Origin: Tetraselmis striata
Lineage: Eukaryota > Chlorophyta > Chlorodendrophyceae > Chlorodendrales > Chlorodendraceae
Length of the DNA stretch: 64,000 bases
Reading direction: 5' to 3'
NCBI GenBank assembly: GCA_006384855.1
Contig: VCJN01001552.1
Coordinates: 62,001-126,000, forward strand
Shown here: in pieces, positions 41,682 through 52,590 of the stretch
Position numbering within the stretch: the first letter of the stretch is position 1
How the letters are laid out: every line of letters begins with the position of its first letter
The notes under the pieces: generated by a model
The model's input: the letters and a program-made list of their open reading frames with translations, nothing else
What the model was told of the DNA's origin: nothing
Database searches by the model: none
Translations under genes and position numbers: made by a program

Positions 41682-44595
41682 CATTACTGTTACATCATGA
41701 ACTGCGTGGTCAACGCAGATCCCAACCCACGACGCCATGGTACACTATGGGCGCGCTATGGCATGATCCACCCTCTCTCTACCTCGGAACATGTAGGGGG
41801 GGGGGAGGGGGGGGTTGAGTGTTTCCCTATAAACGGCGGACCACTTCATGACATGTCATCTCTCCGCATCATGCCTCCGGCATTGGGATGACTTGGGCTT
41901 GCCTATCTCACACAGGGCCCATACCATACTCGCAGCAATGTTGGGTGCGCACAAAGCAAATTCGAGCCCCCCCCCCCCCCCTCCCGCCAAATAGACTATG
42001 ATGCGGCATGCGTCGTTGCCCCTTGGTCGCGTGCCCTTCAGACCGTGAAGGCCAAACTGTTGTGTATCCTCACCTGGGGCCCGGATGCGCTGATGTGTAT
42101 TCCCCCTTCACCCCTTCCTTTGACTCCCTCCTACAGCACATCGCCTTCCGGCCCGATCCGGCGCGCCGCGACATGGCATACGCCGACAGCGGCGTCTGCC
42201 CTGCCGTTGTGCCCCCCCTACCCCGCCATGCCCCGTCTCCGACTATATGTCTCGATGGTTGAACCACACGCAACCCTCGGCCTCCCCTGCCCCCCCCCCC
42301 CCCTCCCTCCCCCCCCCCCCCCCCGTGCCCCACGATGGCAATCCATTTGTTCCCCGCCGCACATGCCGCGCTCGCCCAGCGACCGCGGGCTCAAGCATGC
42401 TTACCCATGCACGGAGGGCCCCGACCCCGACGCGTGCCCCCGCTGCTTCGCCCGGCCGGTCGCCCCCACGTTGTGCGGAGATGGTGAGATGGTACCCCGG
42501 CTCCCTTGATGGGGCCAGCCCAGCGCACAGCAATCATTGATGCCTCTCCTACTAACGCCCTTGCCGCCCCAACACTAATAACGGCTCTCTCACGCCAAGA
42601 AGCGCCGGCGAGCCACTTCTAAATATGTTGCCACTATACGACAAAATAAAACCACGTGCACAAAAACAGCGCCCCATCATGGACATGTTCCCGGGCCTCC
42701 GCCTACAACACCGTGTCACCCGCCGGACAGATGCCTCCCGCCACCGCGGGTGCCTGTCGGACTTTCTCCTCCGATATGGCTTTCACCCGGCCGATGTCAA
42801 CCTTCCAGATCGCCCTCCGCGAGAGGGTGGACAACCGCTCCGTCCAGGAGCCCCGGGCAGTGCAATCTCGGGCCTCAAGGCGCCACCCCCGCCTCAAGCC
42901 CCTGCTCCGGCACACCCCCCCCCCTCCCCCCCCCTCCTCCCGGGCCCCACCGCCGTGCGCCATTCCACCTCTAAGGGAGCTGACGCTAAACGTTCAGAAG
43001 ATCGGCTGAATCGACTCCCCCTCCACCATGGAACTACAACGACTTACCTCGGGGGAGCTCCAGGAATACGACTCCTCACTGACCCCCCCCCCCCCCCCCC
43101 GGCCCCCCGGGTATCGCATGGATGCCCTCACAACGACGCTCCGGCGTCTAGATTACACCTCACACTACCGGCCTGCCAAGCCCGCCCTCCCTTTGATGCC
43201 CACCTCTCCCGGGAGACCCAGACGTCTAGAAGCGATGGGGACGTGGTAGAGCTCAGTGGCACACTTATTGCGGTTCACCGCTCCCTTGCCCCAGCGGCGT
43301 ACCTCTCTCCATGCCCCCGGCCGCCTGACGTTGTAGCGGCGACGGGTATGCCGCCTTCCTATCTCTACCCTTTTCCACCCCGCTGCTTGCGGCGACGGTA
43401 TACTACCCATTTGACCGCTCGGGTCGGAGCATGCTGGACACATGGCTACACGACCTCGCCGCCTGACACCCCACGCCGACATGGTTGTGGGAGGTGATTG
43501 GCAGACCAACTCTCTCCCACCCCCCGAAGCTTCCCTACACAGCCTCCCACACCTGCACGAAATGGACGCAGCCACCTGCCTCACTTTCGAAACATCGCAT
43601 CGCCTTGAACATGACTCCACCATCGACTTCTTTGCTGGCCGATCCGCGGTAGGCTCACCGGAATAATGGAAGTCGCTACGGGTGACGGTACATCACATCG
43701 GATACACAAACCACCTCGCAGTCACGCTCGCCTGCCCTCGTCGCTCGTTCGTTCGGCCAATGGGGCCACAGGCACCGACATCGTTCGCCCGTCGCGCTTC
43801 TGCCCGACTGGTCACGCAGATCTCCTAAAAGTCCCGCCGCGTGTTGGCGAAACGTCACGACTTCGGTGGAGCTGCTCGACATATCGAGTAGCAACGAACT
43901 GGATTGGGTACGTGATTGTTGTGGAGAGAGGGGGGGGGGGGGACGCACCGCCCGTCGATGTCACATCCACTATTAACCGCGCCACTGCGTCCATCACACA
44001 CAGTCTCCGCTCGGCCACGGCCCAAGCGGCGAAAGACATGCTTCATACTGGCCCCCCTGCGCCCCGCCGCCGGCCAAAGGCGACTATTTTCTACCCATGG
44101 CTCTGCCCGTGCAAATACTCAACGCGGTCCGAGCATCCGCGGCACTTCGGGTAGTGGGACGAGTCAACTTCATCGCAGTGCCTCCCCAAGGGGACTGCGT
44201 CAGTCCCCTCCCGGCCCTCCAGGCTGCCCTGAATGACCTCCATATCCATTCTCAGGAGTTGGGCATCGAATTACCCCATCCCACCATCCAGACGGACCCC
44301 GCAGTTGCAGGCCTTTTGCTGTCCCCAGTGGCCGCCACGCTCCGGATAGCCCTTAGGCGAATGTCACGAGACAACGTTCGGGACAGTCGGGCCATGCGCA
44401 TAACCCACTCCACCTGCCTCATTACGCGCCTAGCCGCCACACGCGCCGGCCACGCCCTCGCTGCCCTCCGCCGGTTGGCTACCCCCAAGGACTGCCTTTA
44501 AACGGTGCGCGGCCCCACAACGAGAGTTGTGGTCACAAACCCCGACGAGGTCAAACGCGCTATATTGCAAACACAGCAGCGCAGCCTTGCACCCA
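41682..44595 (+). pseudogene. LINE-C part 2: APE-type endonuclease and pre-RT region
   Basis: After the transposon, coding-like text resumes (HYCYIMNCVVNADPNPRRHG). At 43380-43720 an apurinic-type endonuclease is visible: TVYYPFDRSGRSMLDTWLHD, then (after a frameshift) ADMVVGGDWQT, HDSTIDFFAGRSA, and in a third frame YTNHLAVTLACP where SDH is usual. A clean 134-codon stretch follows (44097-44501), then VVVTNPDEVKRAILQTQQRS up to 44595. Such nucleases nick target DNA for target-primed reverse transcription. Several poly-C tracts (41967, 42290, 42309, 43083) coincide with frame changes. Confidence 0.68.
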
Positions 44596-44609
44596 ACCCG
44601 GGATAAGTC

Positions 44610-44708
44610 GCAATGCCAAGTGAAATTGGTCCAAATACGCTACTCGGAAAGACCCATGTAATGGGGGTAAAAACAACGCTAAAATGGTCGCAATTCCGAG
44701 TGAAATTT
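44610..44708 (+). repeat. Left inverted repeat of the 3.56-kb element
   Basis: Contains two related ~20-bp motifs (GTCGCAAT-CC-AGTGAAATT) about 80 bp apart. The inverted copy is at 48061-48159. Confidence 0.82.
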
Positions 44709-45017
44709 CAACACAGTCTGGAAGTACAGGGCCGCCACTTTCGCGAATTTCGTCGCGATAGTCGCCGCGGACATGGAATATACGATGTACTATTTCCGAC
44801 GCCTCTCTCAACAGCCCACCACAAACGGTGGCAGCTGGAGGGCCGCCCCGCCCCGCCCCGGCGTAGATTTAGCATCGTTTCCATAGACCTCTACTTCTTA
44901 CCTTCTCTCCTCTCCTGGTTGGCCGCCTGGCACGCTACCTTTGGCTTGCGGCGACGGAAACATGGACGGGGACGAGGCATACCGCCGTAGGGCCGGGGTA
45001 TATAGACGGGCGTTCTC

Positions 45018-45368
45018 ATGTTATTGGACGATGTTGGCCATCTCCTACCCCGAAGCGAGGTCGAGTCGCTCAAGCAAAAAGCCGTGCGAGACGCAGTGGC
45101 AGCAGCGGGTTCCCCGCCTGTGCATGCAGTATCACCCCAGCCTCGGCCGGAGCAAAGTAACGTGCTGCCTATGTGGTCAGATAACTGCGCTTCTGATTTG
45201 CGCACACTTTCCGTGAACCCAAGCGCGAGTAAGGGTGGCACATGCTCCCGTGGCAAGCGCGTGTTGGAGTCCCACTCGGACGACGAAGCAAACAACTCAA
45301 CACCTGCCCCTACTCGGCCAAAAACGAGACATACCGCCTTGGGGGCGTGGAAATGGAGGCCGACATGA
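45018..45368 (+). CDS. Unrecognised 116-aa ORF with SRGKRVLES motif
   Basis: Starts at an ATG (MLLDDVGHLLPRSEVESLKQ), 12 bases after a TATATAG sequence. It ends beyond CSRGKRVLESHSDDEA. The SRGKRV-(L/I)-ES-x-DDE motif recurs twice downstream (45368 and 45628). No known domain. It may be a gene of the 3.56-kb element. Confidence 0.35.
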   Translation: MLLDDVGHLLPRSEVESLKQKAVRDAVAAAGSPPVHAVSPQPRPEQSNVLPMWSDNCASDLRTLSVNPSASKGGTCSRGKRVLESHSDDEANNSTPAPTRPKTRHTALGAWKWRPT

Positions 45369-45760
45369 GCTCGCGTGGGAAGCGCGTTATTGAGTCCGAC
45401 GTCCGTCCACGACGAGTGACGAGGTACCTACACCTACACCCACACCCACACCCGGATGTGCACGGCAGAAGCGCTTCCGGTATACTTAGACGTGCCTTGG
45501 CGAGGCGTTCACGTTCCCAAAGCGGGAGGAACGTGAGGCTTCCCGCCCACTGTACGGCGGGAAGCCGTATAGTGGCTACCCGACGTGTGAAACTTTCGAC
45601 GAGGTTGCCATTTGACAAAGACCGACGCGAGCTCGCGCGGGAAGCGCGTGTTAGAGTCCGTTTGTGACGACGAGGCACCTGCACCTACACATTATGCACT
45701 CGACTCAGTACGCTCACTACCCCTGTCCCAACTTGCATAACGACGGCACGGAGTTTCCGA

Positions 45761-46222
45761 GTGATACAAAGAAGCCTTGACAGCCTCTACCGACAAAGTT
45801 TGGTCGGAGATTTGCTCCCCGGATTCTACATGTCCTTGCGTTCCCTTCGCAGGGGTGCCACTCCCTTCACCGGGTCGCCTCCACAGATGGAGTGCCAATC
45901 TGCGACTGCAAGGCTTTTTCGAGGCACGGCATCGGCGGCAATCCTATCGCTTGGGCCATGGAAGTCCAACGCCGACATGGCGAGACTGCGGAAGCTCTCC
46001 GAAGATCTAGGCGATCGAAGAGTGCCAGCAGACCGACTCTGCTACGGTATTCTTCCCTTCATCGTCAACCCAACGATGGCGTCCGCCGTCACGGGCGTGG
46101 AAGAGGCCGTGAAAGAGGCCCTCGCAAAGGCCAACGAGAACGAGGCGGAGGTAGAGGGCGCGGTTATACATGATAACATGAATCCCCCTCTCCAAAACAA
46201 CAAATTACAACAACCCCTTTAA
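45761..46222 (+). CDS. Unrecognised ORF with acidic coiled-coil tail
   Basis: The C-terminal half is protein-like: VPADRLCYGILPFIVNPTMA then VTGVEEAVKEALAKANENEA. The first codon here is ATT, so the true start is unclear. A competing frame (45892-46173) covers the first half and looks less natural at the end. Inside the 3.56-kb element. Confidence 0.35.
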   Translation: MIQRSLDSLYRQSLVGDLLPGFYMSLRSLRRGATPFTGSPPQMECQSATARLFRGTASAAILSLGPWKSNADMARLRKLSEDLGDRRVPADRLCYGILPFIVNPTMASAVTGVEEAVKEALAKANENEAEVEGAVIHDNMNPPLQNNKLQQPL

Positions 46223-46689
46223 GTCAACAATCCTGAAATAACATTGTGGACCGCAGATACAAAATTAATCGCATCGTAACCGTTGATGTCGTTAACCGCA
46301 ATTCTGGTGCATCCGCGGCCGGGGCAGCGGGGCGCAAACGCGCCGCGGCCGGGGCAGAGTGCCGCCAACAACAAAATTGAATCGTCGGTATCACGATATC
46401 AGTTATCAGAATTACGACATGGAGGTTACAACGTTTTACCGATTACATCATTTCAGATGAGAGCTACAGTCACATCCCGAAAACAAGTGGTCCTAGTAGT
46501 CACACCTGCGCCAAGATGGCAAGATGTGCGGCTAAGGCGCCACGGTCTCGCCCGATGACAAGCCATATTGCGCGCTTGCCCGTTAACGGGTTCCGGGCCT
46601 CACGAGTTGCCACAACCTCAACTCTGCCCTCGGCAGTGAGTGTTGATATGAAATCCATCCTCGGTGCGGGTCCTTGCGTGAGGTAGGTG

Positions 46690-47208
46690 TTAGGAATTTG
46701 GACGCACGACAGCAAGGTTGGCTGTGCTCGCCGCTTCCAACGGCAGAAACATATCCAATGTAATGAACCACGGCGAGGTAACAATTGCGTAAGGCCCGAC
46801 GATGCGTTTGGCGGCTTTTGCGAAGGCACCCGTGGATAACGCATCTGCGTGAAAGTCGGCATGCCGACACGGCTCCATGTCCCTCATGAGAAGACCCGCA
46901 GCTCGCCCTCGGAAGGCAGTCACCGTGCCTCGATGTCCGTCGTAGGGGTCCCAAACCACAAGATTCCGACACGTACTATAATGGAGGTTGTAAGGCTGTG
47001 GTACTATCAAAGGAAAGTGTAGATATATGGCCTTTCCTTTTTGCTTAGCTGCGTATGTCCGATGAAAGCCCGCGTCAATGCTGAGTCTGTCCATCGCCGA
47101 TGCATATATGCCCCATTTTAGACTTTGTTCGAAGTCCGCACGAAAGATTCCCACAATCAATGGGATTTCCTGCACCGCGGTTTTGTAGCAGGCCACACGC
47201 GTCATCAT
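46690..47208 (-). CDS. Unrecognised 172-aa ORF of the 3.56-kb element
   Basis: Starts ATGATG at 47208. Non-repetitive, protein-like sequence: LIVGIFRADFEQSLKWGIYA, MDRLSIDAGFHRTYAAKQKG, NLVVWDPYDGHRG, FITLDMFLPLEA. No match to a family I know. It could be a transposase fragment or accessory protein. Confidence 0.38.
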   Translation of the reverse strand: MMTRVACYKTAVQEIPLIVGIFRADFEQSLKWGIYASAMDRLSIDAGFHRTYAAKQKGKAIYLHFPLIVPQPYNLHYSTCRNLVVWDPYDGHRGTVTAFRGRAAGLLMRDMEPCRHADFHADALSTGAFAKAAKRIVGPYAIVTSPWFITLDMFLPLEAASTANLAVVRPNS

Positions 47209-47282
47209 TTACATCGCCATATGCACCTCGCAGCCCTAATATAATATGCATGCCTTGGGCAAAGTAGCTGCGTTGTCCGCTA

Positions 47283-47563
47283 TCACCTTAGCTCGAAGCC
47301 ACGAAGATGGGGAAAGTCCCAGATCTTGGTCGCCTTGCGGAGAGCAATCAAGACGTCATCCGAGACTTGCTTCAATGCTTCGCGCACATCTTCCCTCACA
47401 AGCTCGTCGAGGAAGTGGTTCATATAGCACTCCGGCACGACCTCGCAAAGCCTCTTTGTCGTATGCGCTCGGCGATTCGCTGTGTTATCCCGGTCGATGG
47501 TTGGATACACCTCCTCGTTGTACGCGGCATGGAAGGGTTGTCGGCAGGCTCGGATGGGATCCT
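47283..47563 (-). CDS. Possible exon upstream of the 172-aa ORF
   Basis: Open from an acceptor-like tgacag at about 47565: QDPIRACRQPFHAAYNEEVY, then NHFLDELVREDVREALKQVS and IWDFPHLRGFELR before a stop. Helical and charged. It lies on the same strand just upstream of the 46690-47208 ORF and may belong to the same gene. Confidence 0.3.
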
Positions 47564-48060
47564 GTCACGCTTGGGGCATCGCGGCACCGGGATTACTCCT
47601 GTGAAGTCGTTAATCGGCTGTCTGGCTCGCCTAATACGGCTCGCCCGTCACTGGGCGGAAGGTGGGTCCGAGATCGACGGCACAACGCCCGAGGCTGCAG
47701 TCGCCTGCCGCCTCGAAGAGGCGCGGGTGACCCGAAGATCAGGCATGTTTTCTTAGTTATTTTCAGTCCAAATGGCGCGACGACGGGACAGCCAGTGGCA
47801 AGTAGGGTTGTGCATCACATGCAGGGTAGGTGGGCCCACGGGGGCGGACGCATCTGCCGCTGGCGCAGCAAGATGGCGGCGCTAAGGTAAGATCTGGTGA
47901 GCATAAGGGTGAGCACATGCCAACTGTTGTACATCGTACTGACTACAACGTCACCTATTAGTACATTCGTATATTCAGATTTGCAAAACGCCTTTCGTTT
48001 TAGTAGTCGTTTTATTTAATGAAGTCGTTTTTTCTTTCGCAGTACATTCGTACCGATATA

Positions 48061-48159
48061 AATTTTACTCGGAATTGCGACCATTTTAACGTCGTTTTTG
48101 CCCCCCGAAAATGGGTCTTTTCCGAGTAGCGAATTTGGACCAATTTCACTCGGTATTGC
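48061..48159 (-). repeat. Right inverted repeat of the 3.56-kb element
   Basis: Inverted copy of 44610-44708, roughly 85-90% identical by eye. Confidence 0.82.
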
Positions 48160-48665
48160 ACCCAGTCCCCACCCAACCCTGCCACCGCCGAGCCGACAGC
48201 CGCATACCTCTGAGAAGCAAAAGGCGCTTCCGACCCATTCTCGCTGCCCGGCCCGGCTTCGGCCGACACACCATCCCTCGCATGCCAGTATTAGCGCAGC
48301 GTATACGACGATGTCATTGAGGACATCCCCAACGCAAAGCTCCCAGTCCCGATGCGGTACCATGCGAGCAGATTCAGGTCATGCCCAAAGGCTTCCACAA
48401 CGCGATGCACATGCTCTTCCGTGCGCTATCGCTCATCCAATATACACCGCCGGCATGGCTTACGAGTTGAACATGTCTGCTTTACAGAAAAGGTTCCCCT
48501 GTGGACGCCGGCCATTACCGCCCTATCGCACTACCTGGCGGACGCCATCTGCAAAGTTTGGACGGGTGTGGTCACTCGCCTTCTCGCGACTAGGATGTCT
48601 ACCCTGACCATGGTCTCCTCTTTCCAAGAAGGATTTACGTCGGGTTGTAATACCCAGAAGCAACA
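48156..48665 (+). pseudogene. LINE-C part 3: start of the reverse transcriptase, truncated
   Basis: One frame reads VYDDVIEDIPNAKLPVPMRY (48300), then VMPKGFHNAMHMLFRALSLI, and WLTS-stop-TCLLYRKGSPVDAGHYRPIAL. After a frameshift: YLADAICKVWTGVVTRLLAT, and MVSSFQEGFTSGCNTQKQ. This is the YRPIAL...QEGF start of a LINE RT palm. The catalytic YxDD part is absent: unrelated sequence starts near 48666. Confidence 0.75.
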
Positions 48666-48976
48666 TGTTACTCGTACCGATACTCAGTTGCCCGTGATAG
48701 ACACTCATACAACGCGATATACCGATACTCGGCTGCCCGCAGGTATATGACATGCTCGGATCTTTTGTATTGCTTTCATAGTCTGCTCTCCTGGTTCTCG
48801 AGGACGCTCACAAAGGGCACAAAGGGGATTATCGGTATTCTTAATAACAATACTACGCTACCCGTACGATTGACGGCGCCGCGGCTGCGGGAGATGCGGC
48901 GTGCAAGCCGCCGCGAGCAGCCATCCGTGGCGCAATCCCGCGCAATATCATCATCATGTAATGGCTCGGACCAGGG
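48666..48976. other. Junction sequence between LINE-C and LINE-A
   Basis: About 310 bases with no gene. A ~60-bp tandem duplication with the core ACCGATACTCRGYTGCCCG occurs at 48677 and 48720. Confidence 0.45.
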
Positions 48977-49225
48977 TTCTTTTTTCGCCCCCGGGACAAG
49001 ACTGGCACCAGTGAAACCCTTGCAGCGTCTCTACGACGGCCGTTTAGGCAGCAATCCAGTTACGGAAAGCCCTGGGTAGGCGACGCTCCGTTATAGTCAT
49101 CAAGCAAATTGCCGAAGCATTTCGCAAGACTAATTGGAGGCCAGTGACGGAATTTCCAACACTGTTGGATCACCGTCTAAAACACTGCCATCAAAATACC
49201 CGGCACTGACCACGAAAGGTCCGCC

Positions 49226-50214
49226 CTACCCGTTTGGGCGTCGGCCCATTCGAGCAATGCGAGTTGGGGCAAGCCCCAACCCGCGGAGCAAAGCATTTCG
49301 GGAGTGCGATACATGTGGAACAAAAAAGGCAATGTGAGGGAGGGCCCGACGCCATAGCTGGAAAATTTTCCCATTCCCAGTAAAATCCAGGGCGCCGTGA
49401 AGGGAGGGGGGGACCCCGCCCAAAATAAAGGCAGTTAAGTCCTCAGGCGTTGACGCACTAACCTGACTACTCATAAAATCCCTGAACTCCGGAACTAACA
49501 ACCCAAAATTATGACGGTGATACCCCCACCGCGGGCACTCCACCAACATATGTTCGATAGTCTCAGATTCACCTCCGCCACATGCAGAGAAGTGTTCAAG
49601 AAACCGCTCAGGCATGGCATGAATCCGGGCCAATCGGCGGGCAGTGGGAAATACTCAGGTGCGTAATTGTATCATAATGTGCAACCCGGCCACAACCCCC
49701 GCGGGGACACCCACACCGTACTGTGACAACGGGTTTGACGCATAAGACGCCTGGACATATATACCCCATGTGTTATTGCGTGCTAACGATACCGACGATT
49801 CGTAACGCGCCCACACCGATGCCTTTACTAGTTTAGCGGCATCGCGCGCGGCTAGTGACCTCCACTCAAGTGGAAGGTGCGCCCCCTCAGCTAGCCCTAC
49901 GTTCGCCCTAGCTAGTCGATCTAACCACCGCACAGTCCCCGACGTCCACGTGTTAGGGCGCGCCCGACTTGGCTGATCTACTAAATGGGTTATACATGTA
50001 TTCAAGTCGGATGCTTTAAGGAACGCCCGAGCCCGTGCCGCAGCGGCCGTAGCCTCTATGGGCGCAATATCCAATTCCCGCATCATCGGTGCAGTGGCTA
50101 CCCCAGGGGAGTTTTTACCTACCCCAATGAGGCAACGCAAGCACTGATTGAGTACAGTTTGTAATTTATTTGCGCCGCTAGTTCTATCCATGCCCCATAC
50201 TTCACACCCATAAG
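49226..50214 (-). pseudogene. LINE-A C-terminal region with zinc knuckle
   Basis: Continues from RT as LTYGCEVWGMDRTSGANKLQ in the shifted frame. A TGA at 49655-49657 interrupts it. It continues in frame to ACGGGESETIEHMLVECPRW, a C-x3-E-T-x2-H-x4-C type knuckle common after RT in LINEs, and ends RIARMGRRPNG. Confidence 0.85.
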
Positions 50215-52590
50215 TTAAACCGGCAGTACACAGGTTTTAAAAACCGACACACGCACATTAATAGGGATTATGTCCCGTCCACCGACTAATACCGAATCGA
50301 GCGCCTCAATAGCGCGTTTACCCTTCTTAACCCGGTCGTCTACTATGTGTTGCATACCTAAATCCGACTTAATGACCGTACCCAAGTACCTATATTCATT
50401 TACAACCGGTACCCGTTCCCCCCCAAGCTGCCATCGGGCAGCTTGTTCGCGTAACGCGGTCTCGTCGGAATATCGGCCTAATGCCATCACCCCACACTTA
50501 AGTACCCCAAACCCCATAAAATGATCCTCCGCCCACTGCGAGAAGTGGGCGAACATGGCATGCAGGTTATCGAACGAGCCTGTGATACCAACAGCGTCGT
50601 CCGCGTATAACTGACCTGGCACCCTTAGTGGTTGCCTTGCCGCTAATGTGTCAGTGCACCCTGGTACATCACATCCTAGATGTTCTACCCCATCGAATAT
50701 ATCGTTAATAAATATGTTAAATAGGATGGGGGAAGCGGGGCATCCCTGTCGGAGGCCACGCTCTATGGGTATGGGGTCTGATAGTGTTCCCGGGGCCACC
50801 CCTGCCTTGACCCGTACCATACTATCCCTGTATAAAACTTTAATGAAGGTAAGCAGCATATGACCCGTAACTCCTATGGCTTGTAGTTTTAGGAATAAAA
50901 GCTCATGAGGTACGGTGTCATATGCCTTCCTAAAGTCAATAAAACCCGCGTACGTGGGTAGACCTGCCGCTTGGCGACGAGCCGCGATATCGAACAAGCT
51001 GGCGACTTGCATGGGGCCCTCCTCATTCCGCATAAAACCCGCTTGCCAACGGCGGATTATCCCTTTAGCTTGGCAGACGTCTTGCAAGCGTTGGGAAATG
51101 ACGGTCATAAGGAGTTTCATAGCGGCACCCATAATCGAAATACCCCTATAATTGTCCATAACGGTCGCGTCGCCTTTCTTGGGCACCGATACTATGGCCG
51201 AGCTACGCCACTGCTGGGGGATATAGTTCTTAGTCCATATCCCGTTAATTAAGGCCAGCAATGCCTTGCCAAAATGGCTATTCGGGGCGTATATCGCCAA
51301 TTTTAAAGCCTCTGCAGTGATCCCATCCTGCCCCTGGGCCTTATTATTTTTTAAACGCCTAAGAGCCTTGACTAGTTCCTCCCATGTTATATGCCCATTT
51401 ATCCCGTTTAGTGCGGGGGCAATGGGTGGGGATGTACCGTGTCGGTGTTCCCACGCCGCACGGTATATCGCACCCCGTTGTGCTAGGGGGTGGGGGTCAC
51501 GCAGCAGCTCCCGATAGTGCCGCGCCCAGCACGCATTGATTTCGCCCGGCTCGGTATGAAGTACCCCCGATACCGGATCGCGTACTGGCTGGTCGTTCGC
51601 GCCCTCGAATGAACCCTGCCCCTTACGGAGAGAGCGCGCCCACTTCCAGAACTCCCGTCTCCCACCACCCTTCTTAAAATCCTGAACCGCTTTTAGCACG
51701 GCCCGCTCCCTCTGGCGGCGGCGGTTATTACGTACTAGTGTCCGGACCCTATGCCGTGCAGCAGCATAATGTGCCGACGCTAGAGCGGCATCCCGAGGGC
51801 CCCTAGTCCCCCGGCACGCCATAAAGGCCATGCGCCGACGATTAATCGCACCTAGGATAGACCGTTGGAGCGGCGGCCCTAGGCCACGACGCATGGGCTT
51901 GGTAACAGCCCCTACCCCACGCGCCGCCGACCATATTGCCTGGATAAAGTGGTCGGCGCCGGTGTCTAGGGATCCCCCCCCTCCCGGGGGCCCGCCGTCT
52001 ACATTTGGGTCATCTAGAGGGGTGAGCACCGCGAACGGATTAGCGGTGACAAAATCGTGGAACAGCTTGGGCCATTCAGAGGGAGAGTCACCGTGGGCCG
52101 GTTTGGGAATGGACCTTGCAGACATGCGTTCATGCAGGGGAGGTGGACAGGCATCCTCACGGATGGCGCCCACGGGGAAAGAAGACAGGACAGGGAAGTG
52201 ATCGGAGGTGTCCCAAGAGTAGTCCACCCATGCCGAGGGCGAGAGAGGGGGGGGAGGGCCTATGGTGGGAGGCCATGCGATGAAGTGGTCGAGAACGCGG
52301 CAGCTGCCCCTCCGGCAAGTACCCCGTTCGCGCGCCGATGCATTCCGCGGCCACATGGGCTTACCGCCGGGAAGGCACCGCCAACGCCTGAGTAGAGCCG
52401 TCAACTCCCTTTCATCCATGTTCCAATCCCCCCCCACCACGATCATATCCCTCGGATAACTCGTACGAAGCCGCACCAACTCTTCGCGCAGGCGGTCCCG
52501 ATACGGTTCCCCCTGTGAGCCGGTGGGCAAATAGGCCGAGATAAATATAGTGGCCGCGGAGTCACTGCAACCTCCCCCCCACCCGGACAC
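50215..52590 (-). CDS. LINE-A endonuclease (C-terminal part) and reverse transcriptase
   Basis: 791 codons. The endonuclease end holds IVVGGDWNMDERELTALLRR and SWDTSDHFPVLSSF (catalytic GDWN and SDH). RT follows with RLKNNKAQGQDGITAEALKL, MDNYRGISIMGAAMKLLMTV, AGFIDFRKAYDTVPHELLFL, RQGCPASPILFNIFINDIFD and YADD (50596-50607). Motifs are intact. It nicks DNA and copies element RNA at the nick. The frame was joined to the 52562-53254 ORF before a one-base change in a G run; it ends early by a lost T. Confidence 0.93.
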   Translation of the reverse strand: MSGWGGGCSDSAATIFISAYLPTGSQGEPYRDRLREELVRLRTSYPRDMIVVGGDWNMDERELTALLRRWRCLPGGKPMWPRNASARERGTCRRGSCRVLDHFIAWPPTIGPPPPLSPSAWVDYSWDTSDHFPVLSSFPVGAIREDACPPPLHERMSARSIPKPAHGDSPSEWPKLFHDFVTANPFAVLTPLDDPNVDGGPPGGGGSLDTGADHFIQAIWSAARGVGAVTKPMRRGLGPPLQRSILGAINRRRMAFMACRGTRGPRDAALASAHYAAARHRVRTLVRNNRRRQRERAVLKAVQDFKKGGGRREFWKWARSLRKGQGSFEGANDQPVRDPVSGVLHTEPGEINACWARHYRELLRDPHPLAQRGAIYRAAWEHRHGTSPPIAPALNGINGHITWEELVKALRRLKNNKAQGQDGITAEALKLAIYAPNSHFGKALLALINGIWTKNYIPQQWRSSAIVSVPKKGDATVMDNYRGISIMGAAMKLLMTVISQRLQDVCQAKGIIRRWQAGFMRNEEGPMQVASLFDIAARRQAAGLPTYAGFIDFRKAYDTVPHELLFLKLQAIGVTGHMLLTFIKVLYRDSMVRVKAGVAPGTLSDPIPIERGLRQGCPASPILFNIFINDIFDGVEHLGCDVPGCTDTLAARQPLRVPGQLYADDAVGITGSFDNLHAMFAHFSQWAEDHFMGFGVLKCGVMALGRYSDETALREQAARWQLGGERVPVVNEYRYLGTVIKSDLGMQHIVDDRVKKGKRAIEALDSVLVGGRDIIPINVRVSVFKTCVLPV

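Larger units (their letters stand above)
44596..48155. mobile_element. 3.56-kb DNA element with ~98-bp inverted repeats, inserted in LINE-C
   Basis: 44610-44708 and 48061-48159 are inverted copies (shared GTGAAATTGGTCCAAAT, CGCTACTCGGAAA, TAAAATGGTCGCAATTCCGA). The 9-bp TTGCACCCA occurs at 44587-44595 and 48156-48164; removing one copy plus the insert joins the LINE-C frame without a stop. With those borders the left inverted repeat begins ~15 bp inside the element, so the exact ends remain open. No transposase recognised. Confidence 0.62.

Noticed and set aside
42625..43497. 290-codon + strand ORF as an intact gene
   Set aside because: It includes two poly-C tracts translated as poly-Pro; LINE-C motifs sit in other frames over the same DNA.
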